From: Rotaria socialis
Lineage: Eukaryota > Rotifera > Eurotatoria > Philodinida > Philodinidae
NCBI GenBank assembly: GCA_905331475.1
Contig: CAJNYU010000133.1
Location: 1-64,000, forward strand
Direction: 5' to 3'
DNA length: 64,000 bases
Part shown: positions 25,001-35,440 of the stretch, in pieces
How the letters are laid out: each line of letters begins with the position of its first letter
How positions within the stretch are numbered: the first letter of the stretch is position 1
Notes under the pieces: model-generated
The model's database searches: none
Seen by the model: only the letters and a program-made list of their open reading frames with translations
Told to the model about the DNA's origin: nothing
Translations under genes and position numbers: made by a program

Positions 25001-25304
25001 AATAAAAAGTTTTCTTTGCTTTTCTTTTAGATTACTAAAAAATTTTTATGATTTTCAACAATATAAAAAATGTGAAACGGTAGTATTTAACTCAGATAGA
25101 AATGATAAACCAATTGAAATTGAATTACCATTACGAGAAACAATATATTCTTGTATTTTTCTAACATTAACAACATTACCATTTGTATTAAGTGAACGAG
25201 GACGTTCGTTTTATTGGAAAATTTGGTTATTCGGTACACCATTAGGATTTCTATCGATGCATTTATTTCCTTGTTCTAATTTTCATCCTATAGCTAATAA
25301 TTAA
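22076..25304 (+). CDS. AGPAT5: 1-acyl-sn-glycerol-3-phosphate acyltransferase, AGPAT5-type (left-arm copy)
   Basis: Seven exons: 22076-22297, 23113-23191, 23252-23367, 23428-23611, 23678-23842, 24840-24966 and 25031-25304, giving 388 residues (human AGPAT5 is about 364). The catalytic motif NHQSSVDW (H97, D102) and the phosphate-binding motif FPEGTR (E177-R180) are intact. DDHLYSMYQ, LGHIRYVLK, LKWIPLYGFYF and FPEGTRYNP place it in the AGPAT3/4/5 group, nearest AGPAT5. It would acylate lysophosphatidic acid to phosphatidic acid at ER or mitochondrial membranes. Hydrophobic segments lie at about residues 2-45 and near the C-terminus (YSCIFLTLTTLPFVL and WKIWLFGTPLGFLSM). The ATG at 22076 is preferred over an upstream in-frame TTG because it follows the splice acceptor and aligns with the family start. 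Introns 1 (815 bp) and 5 (997 bp) are large. Confidence 0.93.
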
Positions 25305-26268
25305 TTGAAAAAAATTTAGCTAACTCGTCCGATTTCGATTATAGTCATATAAAAAAATTCTCAAGTTTTCTTTAATATTTCTTTTTGTACTTTTCTAGTA
25401 TTATTCAGTTTAATTTTTTACGTTTTTCGCTTTTTGTTAATTTTTGTTTGTTTTTCATCTATTGAAAAGTTAAACTGATTAATAAATGAACAAATAGAAG
25501 AATTAGATTAACAAATATAAACGTTATTTTTAAATTCTTTTAGAAAGTTTACAATCTATTGTTTAATTAATTATTTTTCATATGAATATTTTCTGTTCTC
25601 TAAATTAAACTTTGATCTTTGAGATTAGAATAAAAAATAACGAAACTGTTCAAGTTGTTTATTTGTTTTATTAAGCAATCGATAAATTAATTAATTTACT
25701 AGCTATCCTTTTTGCGTAAGATTATTTCTATTCGATATAAGAATTTTAATAGAAGGAAAAAATCGTCGTTAGATTTGTTTTACTCATTGTAGAATAAATC
25801 CTTAAATTTTATAATGAATAAAATTATGCATCTAAAACAAATTGTGTTCGTTCGATGTATATGAGAGGAAAACTTCAGTCTATTAGTGTAACGATGATTT
25901 TTTAAATTAGTAGATTCTGATTTATTTGTTTATCATTACTTATCTTTTTATGTATTTATAGATATAAAATAAAAATGGCACATTTAAGATCATAGGCATA
26001 GATCTTAATCAATATCAAATGCAGAATATTTACACGGATTAAATTTATTTTTATTAATGAATCATTCTTTGTCTTTGTTTTGAATTTTTTTTTCAAACTT
26101 TTAAATCGATTTGTTAATTTTATGAATTATATTTCAATTTCATATAAACAGAACTTGAATGGAGAGAAAATTTGATAAAATAGAAGTTAATTGTAAAAGA
26201 ATGATTGCATAAAAATATTCTTGTTTTGTCGAAATCTATTAAAATAAGTTTTGAAATCAATTTTTTAG
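25305..26268. other. AT-rich spacer between AGPAT5 and DR1
   Basis: 964 bp of AT-rich sequence without a supportable ORF. The final bases form an acceptor-like tract (AATTTTTTAG, AG at 26267-26268) directly abutting the DR1 ATG. The mirror is 46043-47006. Confidence 0.6.
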
Positions 26269-26914
26269 ATGATGTGCTCTCCAAATAATGGTGGTAGTGG
26301 TGGTGAAGAAGACGATAAGTGTGTTCCTCGAGCTGCTGTATATAAAATGATAAAAGATTGTACACCACAAATTCGTGTTTCAGGCGAAGCTAAGGAATTA
26401 TTTGTTCAATGCTGTAATGAATTTATTCATACGCTAGCTTTACAGGCAAATGCTGTCTGTGAACAACAAGCAAAGAAACTCATTCATCCTGATCATATTG
26501 TTACTGGTGAAGATATTTTTAATTTAATTTTTATTTCCTAACTAAATTTCTGTATTTTTTTATTTAGCTTTAGATAATTTAGGTTTTAATTCCTATAAAG
26601 CAAAATGTTTAAATGCAATGGAAACAGCACAAGAAGAAATGGCACAGAAACGAAAAAAACTTCATGGAAAACCAACGTCAATTTATACTCAAGAAGAATT
26701 GAGACGACAACAAGAAATTTTATTTGAACAGGTTTATTTATTTCTTGGATCAAAATTTTTATTTTTTTGTTAAATATTATTTTACACTTAGGCTCGCGAA
26801 GAATTACAACAATTAGAAGAAGATGATTGGGCACGAACACAAGAACTATCAAAAGAAGTTTTACGAAAGAAAATGGAAGCATCAAGAACTGATGATGATA
26901 ATTATGATGATTAG
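26269..26914 (+). CDS. DR1: Negative cofactor 2 beta, histone-fold TBP regulator (left-arm copy)
   Basis: Three exons: 26269-26506, 26568-26731 and 26792-26914, giving 174 residues, nearly the human Dr1 length of 176. The histone fold runs from VPRAAVYKMIKD through VSGEAKELFVQCCNEFIHTL to LDNLGFNSYKAKCLNAM. It is followed by the NC2-beta-specific helix EELRRQQEILFEQAREELQQ, and the protein ends in a short acidic tail. With NC2-alpha (DRAP1), Dr1 binds TBP on promoter DNA, blocks TFIIA/TFIIB entry and regulates RNA polymerase II transcription in the nucleus. Splicing at TACTG/GTGAAG to AG/CTTTAG restores VTALDNLGF. The start lies immediately after a TTTTTTAG acceptor, and a second ATG follows directly. 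No DRAP1 partner gene is seen in the window. Confidence 0.93.
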
Positions 26915-28988
26915 TTCAGTTTCATATCAGTTATATTATCTTGTTTTTTTTCTTTTCTTTTTGTGAAATATATAAATATATTGGCAAATATCATGGCTGA
27001 ACTGATGGAAGTCAGATTTTCGTTATAATATCTATTTTATCAAATCTTTTTCAAATGGTAAATTCAATAGAATTTCATGACTTTTCTTGTCGATATTAAT
27101 CTTGAAGTTCAAATTAAAATTGTTTAAAATAAAAAATTTCTTATTAAGACATATTATTTATCATTAATAATATATTGCAATTCAAAGTTTTCCCCAGAAT
27201 TAATTCTGTCCGAAATAAAAGAATTTATTCTATTTACTTATTAAATTATACTCGAAATCTAAATTGTTGTTTCAGTACAAAATAGTTTATCGAATTCTTT
27301 ATGAATTCATAAATCATAGATTACGTTTTGCTTCGAGAAAGTATTTGATGATCGATGATTGATGAGACAAACAATTAGAATTTCAATATGATTTAAGTTA
27401 GATTTAAACAACTATTTCATCGGTTCGACGCAAATCAATATTGAAAATGCGTAAAATTAAGTAATTATTAAAAAATTCCGAAATTTGTTTTTATCAAATA
27501 GAAGCGACTGGATTAATTATTGTAAAAAAAAATTTTTAGACGTGATAACGAGTGTCTGTCTGCATAATTCTTACTAAATGTTTTGATAAGTGTTCATAAA
27601 TATCAAGTATTTATGTGTAGTTTCAAATCGATATTTGTCAAAGACAAACTTCATATGTAGTTCAGTTGAGTTTTTTCTCGCCTTGTAAAGTGTGTGTCAC
27701 TTTGGCCTCTCTATTTTCAATGACATAAACAATTTGATGAGCCTGACAAGAAAAGCAGATCGTTTTTTTTTCTTTTTATATAAAATTTGTTTTATCACGT
27801 AAATTTATAAGAGAAGAAAAGGCACTGATAGAATACTTTTCTATAAATGACACTAATTTTCCATAAGAGTACATAAATAAATTCTTTTCAAATAAGAAAA
27901 AAAGCTTTCTGTGGATTGAACAAAAGAAACAATGAATAAAATTGAATAGATTTACAAAGTTAATGATGACTGTTATTATATATATTTATATATTTTATGT
28001 CTTATCTTCTTTTATCCGAGGTCAAAACAAATGAAACTGATTGTACAGAAGAAACGAAACACGAAGTATTTATATGTAGATGATGATATTTTCTATGCTA
28101 TTGAAAGGATATTCTTGTTAACGAACTACGTTTCCCTTATTGATCGTCTTAGCACATATAATATAATAATAGATGTCAGAATATTTGTCGTTTCTACAGA
28201 TTAGTGTTAAAACATAAGGCCTTTTCTTGTATCTAACAAAATTGAATTAGTCGACAACGAGAGACAAAAGCTAGAAAAAATATTTCTTCAAATAAGAATC
28301 AATAAGATTAACAGCTAATAAGAAAAATATTGTTTTTGGTTTGATGAAGTAAGCTTATCTATTAAACATCTGGTGCATGTTTCTTAGTTTGCTTTATGAT
28401 CTTATTGATGATGATAATAATAATAATAATCATAAACGCAAAACGAGAGAGAAAGAACACGCAGAGTCAATTAATCATAACTTATTCTTTTTCTATAGAT
28501 AATCATTATACCAATGGAGTTTCTGCATGGCGTGACCGAAACAAGGCTAAATAAAATGAAAAATAAAAATGAAAAAAAATCATCTCGAAATCATTCAAGG
28601 TGATAGTATACGTGATATTTATGAGAAATTCCGTCTTTATTTGCATATCAATCATTGTATTTAGACCCCTACCGATATTATATTTGTAATTGAAATAGAA
28701 CAAATATCGAAAAAAAGAATCTACTCAAAGACTCTTTTCAGGAGAATTATGTCAATGATAAAGAAAAAGAAAAAGAAAATTTATTCAAAATCTTTGCATA
28801 ACTGAAAATAAGCGATAATATCATGTTAATTATATCTATTAGCTATAATTCTCATCATAGACATGAAAATATTTGTTATTTATTTCTGATAAATTTTTGC
28901 TTAATAGTTCAATGATAACACGACAGTAAGAAATTCTAGTTTTAGTTATATCACCAGATATTTTCACACTTCATAATTTTTGATTTTC
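26915..28988. other. Intergenic DNA between the convergent DR1 and GPCR genes
   Basis: About 2.1 kb containing the 3' flanks of two converging genes. The sequence is AT-rich with no recognisable coding region or RNA gene. The ORF at 28506-28703 lacks any protein-like features. The mirror is 43323-45396. Confidence 0.6.
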
Positions 28989-30650
28989 TTATACAAAAAG
29001 AATTTTTTTTACCGAAAGAAAAATATTTTTAAATGCTAAACGAAAGTTCTTGTTTAAAATTGCATAAAGTACAGGATTAATCGATGAATTTGAATATCCC
29101 AACCAGACGAAAAATTCAATAGCGTTAAAACTTAAACAAAGACAAACGGCTCGAATAATATATAAAGTAAAGAACGGCAACCAACAACATATGAAACATC
29201 CAATAACAACAGCTAACGAACGAGTAACACGAGCTTCAGCTGTTATTTCTCGACGTCTTAATTGATGTTGATCACAGTGAGAAGCATCATCAGTTGTTAA
29301 TGAACTTTGATAAGAATTTTCAGATTGATTGGGTTGAAGAAATAATTTTGAGTATGAACCATTCAAACACGATCGATTATGATCCAATGTAGTGTCATGT
29401 ATTTTTTTTATTGAATCCAAATAAAATGGAATCGATGATACATTTTTCGATGCTTCATGAAGACATGCTGATGAATGTCTTGCTTTTTTTATTCGGTCTA
29501 TGTATAGATAGATATTCAATATTTGAAAAACAAAAACAAAAACAAAACATTTTCTTTCTTTACCGGATGTTGTTGTTGTTCGATTGTTTTTATTGGTAAG
29601 GACAATTGTTGCTGCTTTTGCTGTTGGTGGTGGCGGTGGTGGTAGTGGTTTTTTTTTCATTTTTATAGATTGTTGTCTTATTGCATATAACACTTTCGCA
29701 TATAAAAATATCATAATAATTAATGGAATATAAAACGAAAGTAAAGAACTTGTGACAACAAAATTCAAATCTTTATATAATTCACATTGACGATTTGATG
29801 ATGTATATTTTGTTGGCAAAACATAGATTGTTCGATTTTCAATTTCAGAATAAATTGGTTTTTTTTTCTCAAACAACAATGTTGGTAATAAACATATTGC
29901 TATTGACACAAACCATGCAACACATATATAACTTAATGCTAAACGAATTGAACGACGATGATGACAATAACGAATTGGATAGTTTGTTGCTATATATCGA
30001 TCAAATGCAATCATTAACAGACCCTATATAGAATAAAAGTTTTTTTTAAATAACAGAATAATTTCTAATTATGATAATTGACTTACCCAAATTGATGCTG
30101 TTGAACAAAGAACATCAATTGCTAACCATATTTCACAAAGAAATTTTCCAAAATACCAAATACCAAATGTTGAATAGGAAGCTGAAAAGGGTAAAACAGC
30201 AACACCCAATAAAAGATCACTTATTGCTAAATTAATAATCAAATAATTTGACATTCCACCTTGTCGAATTTGTTTATCAATAATAAACGCAAGTATAACT
30301 AAAATATTTCCCAATATAGTCCAAATAGTTATTGTAAAAAGAATAATTCCAAGAAATATGGAAATAAACATTGGAGATGATGATGAATGAGAAGAATTTG
30401 AAAATGAATAATCCAATGGGGATGAAAAAAATATTGTATGGTTTGTTTCAAACATAAATAAATCGCTATTCCCGTAATGATCATCAGTCGGTGGAGAGAA
30501 AAAATAAGTGTGGTGGTTATTGACGCCGTTGCTTCTATCGTTACTCTGATTGATCAAATAAGACAGATGACTAGATGGGCCAGGAATAAAGTTGCTTTTC
30601 ACAAATAACATTCTTTTAACTGTAGACGACGAGAAATTTTCTCCAAACAT
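28989..30650 (-). CDS. Catecholamine-type (dopamine-like) class A GPCR (left-arm copy)
   Basis: Three exons: 30650-30087, 30023-29564 and 29497-28989, giving 510 residues. An extracellular N-terminus of ~90 residues with several N-glycosylation sequons is followed by seven membrane helices. Landmarks are N115 (1.50), LAISD145 (2.50), C172, D179 (3.32, amine-binding) in AIDVLCSTASI, D196-R197-Y198, TM5 VVTSSLLSFYIP with serines at 5.42, 5.43 and 5.46, TM6 CCWLPFF, and TM7 VWLGYSNSSINPVLYA with W7.40 and Y7.43. The aspartate plus the three TM5 serines are the catechol-amine contacts of dopamine and adrenergic receptors. Ligand (dopamine, octopamine or tyramine) and G protein are not decidable from sequence. 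The ICL3 region carries a Pro run. The 66-bp intron 2 (29563-29498) is a multiple of three without stops, so its retention would keep the frame. The start follows a TTTTTGTCTTTAG acceptor by 24 nt. Confidence 0.88.
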
Positions 30651-33600
30651 TAGTTCTTCATATAATAATCATCTCTAAAGACAAAAATTATGCTTTTTTT
30701 TCTTCTTCTTGTAATCTATTCTATTAAAAACACGAGACATATATCATGATTATTACTATTGTAATTATCATACAAATGATGTATTACAATATAGAGACAA
30801 AGCTATGTTTTATATGATCATGACAATAAAGATTAAATTAAGCTATTCAGTCTTAAAAACATGTACTTTATCAGGAAGAAAAACTCAGCATGCTGTGCCA
30901 AGACTTACTTGTTTTATACCTAACAGACTACATTGAAAATTAGTCGTATTTCTTTTAAGTATGAAATGTTAATCAAAGTATCTGCATGATACGTATTTAT
31001 GTTTTCAACTTCCGCTTGCCTGATTTTGATCAATTCATATTGATTTCTGGTTGACTTATTATCGCTTACCATTAACAGTAAAATAATTGTTAAGAACTTG
31101 TGTCATCCAGGATATCTGATGATAAGAGGTACAAACTATCAATATTTGAATTAATATTCGCTTATGAATAGTGAACGATAGACTTCTTTCTTACTTTTTC
31201 TTTTGCATTTCTCTGTCAGCATATTGTTCTTCTCTATATTTGTTTCCCTATTTTAGTGCAAATAAATTGGATTGATTCTGACATTACTAAGAAAAAGAGA
31301 CAAAAAGTTTGCTCGTAAACAGCACCAGTGGTGCTGCATTTCTGGGATCGATAGTGACAAAGAAGAACATTTTTCTTTCTTTCGTCTGTCTATGATTAAA
31401 GTCGAGAAAAGAATGAATGGAAATGCATTGTAACAATTCAAGAGCTCTAAATAAAAAATCTAAGAAGAACTTGATAATGTGTTATTAACATTTTCTTGTA
31501 TAAAGAATATTTCTACTTGTTTCATATCTTTTTTCAATAAAAAATGCTTACTAATAAAAATTTGTGTGTAATATTCTTGTTCAATAGTACTTAAAAGGTC
31601 ATAAAAGACACCGATCACTGTTTTGTTTATTTCGATGTTGTCGATCGTCATTTCTAGAGATGATCTAATCATATTGATAGATTCAACAGTTGGCGATGGA
31701 TAGAACTTAACAGTCCCGTTACTTCGTTTTCTCTTGGGATTGTTTCAACAAAAAAAGACAACTACCGAACGAAGAGATAATCAACAACAGCTTGTATTTT
31801 TCTAAATGAAAAAATAAGAACTATTCTCTCTTAGTTATTAATATATTTTTTAGCATGATAAATAAACTTTAATAATTCTTTGAAATATATTTTTTTGATA
31901 ACTTAGAAGTAAGGGTTAATCGTTAAATATAATCATTATCAGTTACGTTAATATTTTAGTTAAATTTAATTTTTTGTACTACGATTATTATAGATAATAT
32001 TTAGTAATCATTTATTTGATTTTTATATTCATTTAATTGATAATCTAAGATCAGTTTTAATAAAACATTTTTATAAGGTTAATGATCATAGACAGTAATT
32101 TTTCAACTATATTATCGAAAGAAAGAATTTTCAAACTTACCAATTCGAGTTTTGATGGAATTTCTCTTTATTTTTGTAACGTACAAAAAAATAATGCATG
32201 AGAAGAATCGTGAAGAACTTCAGTTTGTTAAATAACTCGAGACAATATATTCCTGAGTTTCTTTTTTTTCTACCGTTGATTATTTTTTCTCAATATAAAA
32301 TATCAAAGAGACGCTTTCGAGCAAAAAATTATAATTATACGTGACATTGTTTAGTTATTATCATATTTCGCTCGTTTATTCTATGAAAAGATAAGTTGAA
32401 TCTATATTTAAATTTGATTCTCGTAGGAATTTTAGCAGCTATATCAAATTTCAATGATAAAAATAAAACTTCTAATTATTTTTCTTGATAGATTTATGTA
32501 ATAACTTTTTTTTTGATTTTAAAAATATTGTGCTCAATTGATACATGTACTCATATATTATATATGATGATGCTTTTATTTCTATTAGCGTTCCTGGTTA
32601 CTTCATGTCAGTCAATTATTTGCTTCTATTTCCATTGTAATATGCGACAAAAAACTTTAATTTAACAAATACCAATCAGTTTTAACATGTACTGATAAGA
32701 AAATAAAAATTATTTATATTTAAACATAATAGATTCTCTAATCAACCAAGAAATATACAGTCGATGTCATAGAAATTTTTTCAATTGAATCACTACTTTG
32801 ATCAGGCTATTATTTTAATTATTTAATCAGAAAATATAATATGCATTTAGAAGTTTGAATCTTCTACCGAGTTTTATTTATAATTTTATTAGTCAACCGT
32901 TCTCTATTCAAAGTAAATGATCAAGTATTTTAATGTTCAAACAACAGTCAGAAAGAAAACAAAAAAGCAACATTTAAAAATATATTTTTTTTATAAATGT
33001 TCGATCATTTTTAGTTCTTTAGAAAAATATTTGTTTCAAACCAATGAAATTCTATTAAGAACTAATGAATTATTCTTAAAAAATATTCTTATCTATCTGC
33101 ACTTTATTTTATTTTTAATTCCCACAAAAACTCTGTAACAAATAAAAAGAAACAAGAAAAAACTCCAAAGTTAATCTGAAATATTTTATCAATTATTTTT
33201 GATCCTATCTTTTTTTAATCTAATGATATATTGAAATTGCAATAAAGAAAGAAATGATTCCAGGAAAAAAGAATATGACTTTTATTTTCAGTGTAAAGCC
33301 TCTATAGTAAAAAAAAGAAGCTTTGAAGTTGTTTTTCATTGATTGACTCTTGTACTAGAAGATTAACAAAGAATATTTTCTCTTCAATAGATATTTTTTC
33401 TGCTTCATATGGTTAATCTAATATGGAAATTTTTATTAAATAAAAATAGCAGATATCTTTTCTTCTCAATGATAATCAATATTAGAGTAAATGATCGATT
33501 TAGAAAAATATTTATTGATTGATAATAAGAAAGTAAAATGTTTCAACAAAATGATTTTAATTAATTAATTTCTTAATTATCTTGTTAAATTCAGAAAAAT

Positions 33601-33918
33601 AAATGATTTTATTTTATTTTAATTTAGTTTATTATGTTGAGTAAGGGAAAGGATATGGCCCAGTCTTTTGTCTTTCAAAGTTGCTATGCTATACTTAAGA
33701 AAATTGACGTTTATTAATATTTTCAAGTAGTTAATTAGTCGGTCTGACTTGTCTATGAAATTATTCTAAGAAAGTTTGATTGTCATTGTTTGCAGCAAAA
33801 ATTCATGAAGGAATAGTATCACTATTTATCATACAATCGTACATTGACTGTTTTATCAATGGATTGATGACTAATATGCTCTTCTCAGTTGTCCTGAGTG
33901 ATTCAGCGATGAAAATCT
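30651..33918. other. AT-rich intergenic region upstream of the GPCR
   Basis: About 3.3 kb. The first bases contain the GPCR leader acceptor (AG at 30676-30675 on the minus strand). Minus-strand ORFs at 31253-31441 and 31460-31672 are adjacent; the second is listed as a doubtful exon. The rest shows no coding features. The mirror is 38393-41660. Confidence 0.55.
31460..31672 (-). CDS. Doubtful small ORF or exon, unrecognised
   Basis: Seventy codons starting MIRSSLEMTIDNIEINKTVI. The first ~40 residues have mixed charge and look more protein-like than the neighbouring noise, and a GTAAGC donor-like site follows the isoleucine at IFI. Acceptor-like sites lie downstream, but no joined product is recognisable. 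No function is proposed. The mirror is 40639-40851. Confidence 0.15.
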   Translation of the reverse strand: MIRSSLEMTIDNIEINKTVIGVFYDLLSTIEQEYYTQIFISKHFLLKKDMKQVEIFFIQENVNNTLSSSS

Positions 33919-34146
33919 GTTAGCACAATCTCTGTGGGATTAAAAATGTGAAACACGATATAGTCAGTACAGTTAATCACGAGAAGATAGTTTATACAGT
34001 GGAGTTTTTGCTGATTTTATGAGATAACTCGTCTGTCACAATCTACGATGAGTAATCACGTAATTAGCGAATTAATAAAATTATCTGCCACGGTCTAGAG
34101 GAGAGTGTAGGAAGTGATGCAACTTTTTTTCAAATCGTGTTTCACA
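33919..34146. mobile_element. MITE-like element, copy B, between GPCR and tRNA gene
   Basis: It begins GTTAGCACAATCTCTGTG (33919). The inverted repeat TGTGAAACACGAT lies at 33947-33959 and its exact complement ATCGTGTTTCACA at 34134-34146. End sequences match copy A (20508-20769 in reverse orientation), while the interior differs, and it is about 30 bp shorter. There is no ORF. The mirror is 38165-38392. Confidence 0.7.
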
Positions 34147-35367
34147 AAATAGAGAGACAGATTTTATTGGAATATATATATTATTTTCATGTTGAATACG
34201 TGAAGAAAATATTGAACTGTTCTAAAATAATCAATCTCGTTCAACAATAAGATGAATTTTGTGATGTGCAATTGAATTATGCATTGATTCATTTTTCTTT
34301 GTGCATTTTTTCCTAAGATATTTTTAATCACGAGTTGTGTGCTTGGAATTCTTTAATTTTCTATTACATTACCATATCCATTAGAATAGGAATCAAAACC
34401 GAATTTTTTACAATAGGGCATATCTGTTAGATAACAATAAAAGCTTTTCTTTCTATCTATCATTGGACCTCAATCAGAAGAAGATAATATTATTTTTGTT
34501 AGAATTGTTTAGAATAATGTTATGGTTTTTGTTTGAGATCATTTCTCGATTTCGTATTCTACAGGACAAAACTTTCTCTATGCTAGCATTTTTATGTTAG
34601 ATATTTGAATTAGTATTCGAAACTTATTGACTATAACGACGCTATACATATGATTTGATGTGAGCATGTTATTAAAATAGTGGAGTGCTCCGTTATCATA
34701 AGAGAGATATCGCTATGAATGCGAATATTCATTCCAATATCATCAAATCTTTATTCTTCATAAAAATCAGTAATACATATACTAGTCAAAAGCGTTTCCG
34801 AGTTTTTCCAATGTGATTACTGGTTTTGCTAGAAAAAAATTGTTGTAAAATCAAAAAATCTTTGCACATTATTTGTAAATGTTTGTATTCTTTTAGTAAT
34901 ATTTATTCTTGAGTATATTTGTGTGGGCTATGTGCACTAAGAAATAAGAATACTCACATCCACGTCGAAAACAGATGAAGATTTAATCACATTTTAGTAA
35001 CCTTATGATGACGATTTCATTGAGATATTCTCGTATGCTCGAAAGATCGCAAGATGCGGAATTAAAGAATTTGTCACATGTTCATCATCATGCAAAGCCA
35101 TCATCTTTATTGGTTTTATACTATTCTCTCATATATTCATTGAAATATTTCGTTTATTTTAATGCTTCATTGATTTTTTCATTCATAATAGATGTATTCT
35201 TTTCTTTTGTTTCAATTAATCATGTGGAAATGTGTCCTCGCTCAACAAAACGTCAATCAGAACAATTTTTTTATGTAATCAGTCAATCATAACTCGTGCG
35301 AACAATCAAATTTACGAGATAATTTCTCAAACTATCGAATAGGAATATGAAAAAAAAATTCAATCAC
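34147..35367. other. Intergenic DNA inside the palindrome near the axis
   Basis: About 1.2 kb, AT-rich. One 95-codon ORF (35005-35292, plus) is listed separately. No other signal is seen. The mirror is 36944-38164. Confidence 0.5.
35005..35292 (+). CDS. Doubtful 95-aa ORF with a hydrophobic centre
   Basis: It starts MMTISLRYSRMLERSQDAEL and continues with a His-rich patch and a ~40-residue hydrophobic stretch that could be one or two membrane segments. CATTTTAG lies 7 bp before the ATG. No family is recognised, and the hydrophobic half may be chance translation of T-rich DNA. The mirror is 37019-37306 on the minus strand. Confidence 0.15.
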   Translation: MMTISLRYSRMLERSQDAELKNLSHVHHHAKPSSLLVLYYSLIYSLKYFVYFNASLIFSFIIDVFFSFVSINHVEMCPRSTKRQSEQFFYVISQS

Positions 35368-35440
35368 TGGAGAAGTTGGGCATCGATCCCAATACCTCTC
35401 GCATGCTAAGCGAGCGCTCTACCATATGAGCTACATCCCC
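35368..35440 (-). tRNA. tRNA-Ala (AGC), left-arm copy
   Basis: A 73-nt cloverleaf on the minus strand. The 5-bp anticodon stem is CTCGC/GCGAG with loop TTAGCAT, anticodon AGC. The D-stem is GCTC/GAGC, and box A TAGCTCATATGG is intact. The acceptor stem GGGGATG/CTTCTCC contains the G3-U70 wobble that identifies alanine tRNAs. It has a T-T mismatch at 6-67, and the T-loop is ATCGATG with A instead of T at position 54, so box B is one base off consensus. Nine A (T on the gene strand) at 35350-35358 form the RNA polymerase III terminator. Functional status is likely but not certain. Confidence 0.88.

Noticed and set aside
26586..26885. 99-codon minus-strand ORF
   Set aside because: Antisense shadow of DR1 exons 2 and 3; its Leu/Val-rich composition comes from the reverse complement of Glu/Lys-rich coding sequence.
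29498..29563. Uninterrupted GPCR reading frame through intron 2
   Set aside because: It has GT-AG borders, a T-rich tract before the acceptor, and a Phe/Val/Tyr-rich translation atypical of an intracellular loop, so it is treated as an intron of length 3n.
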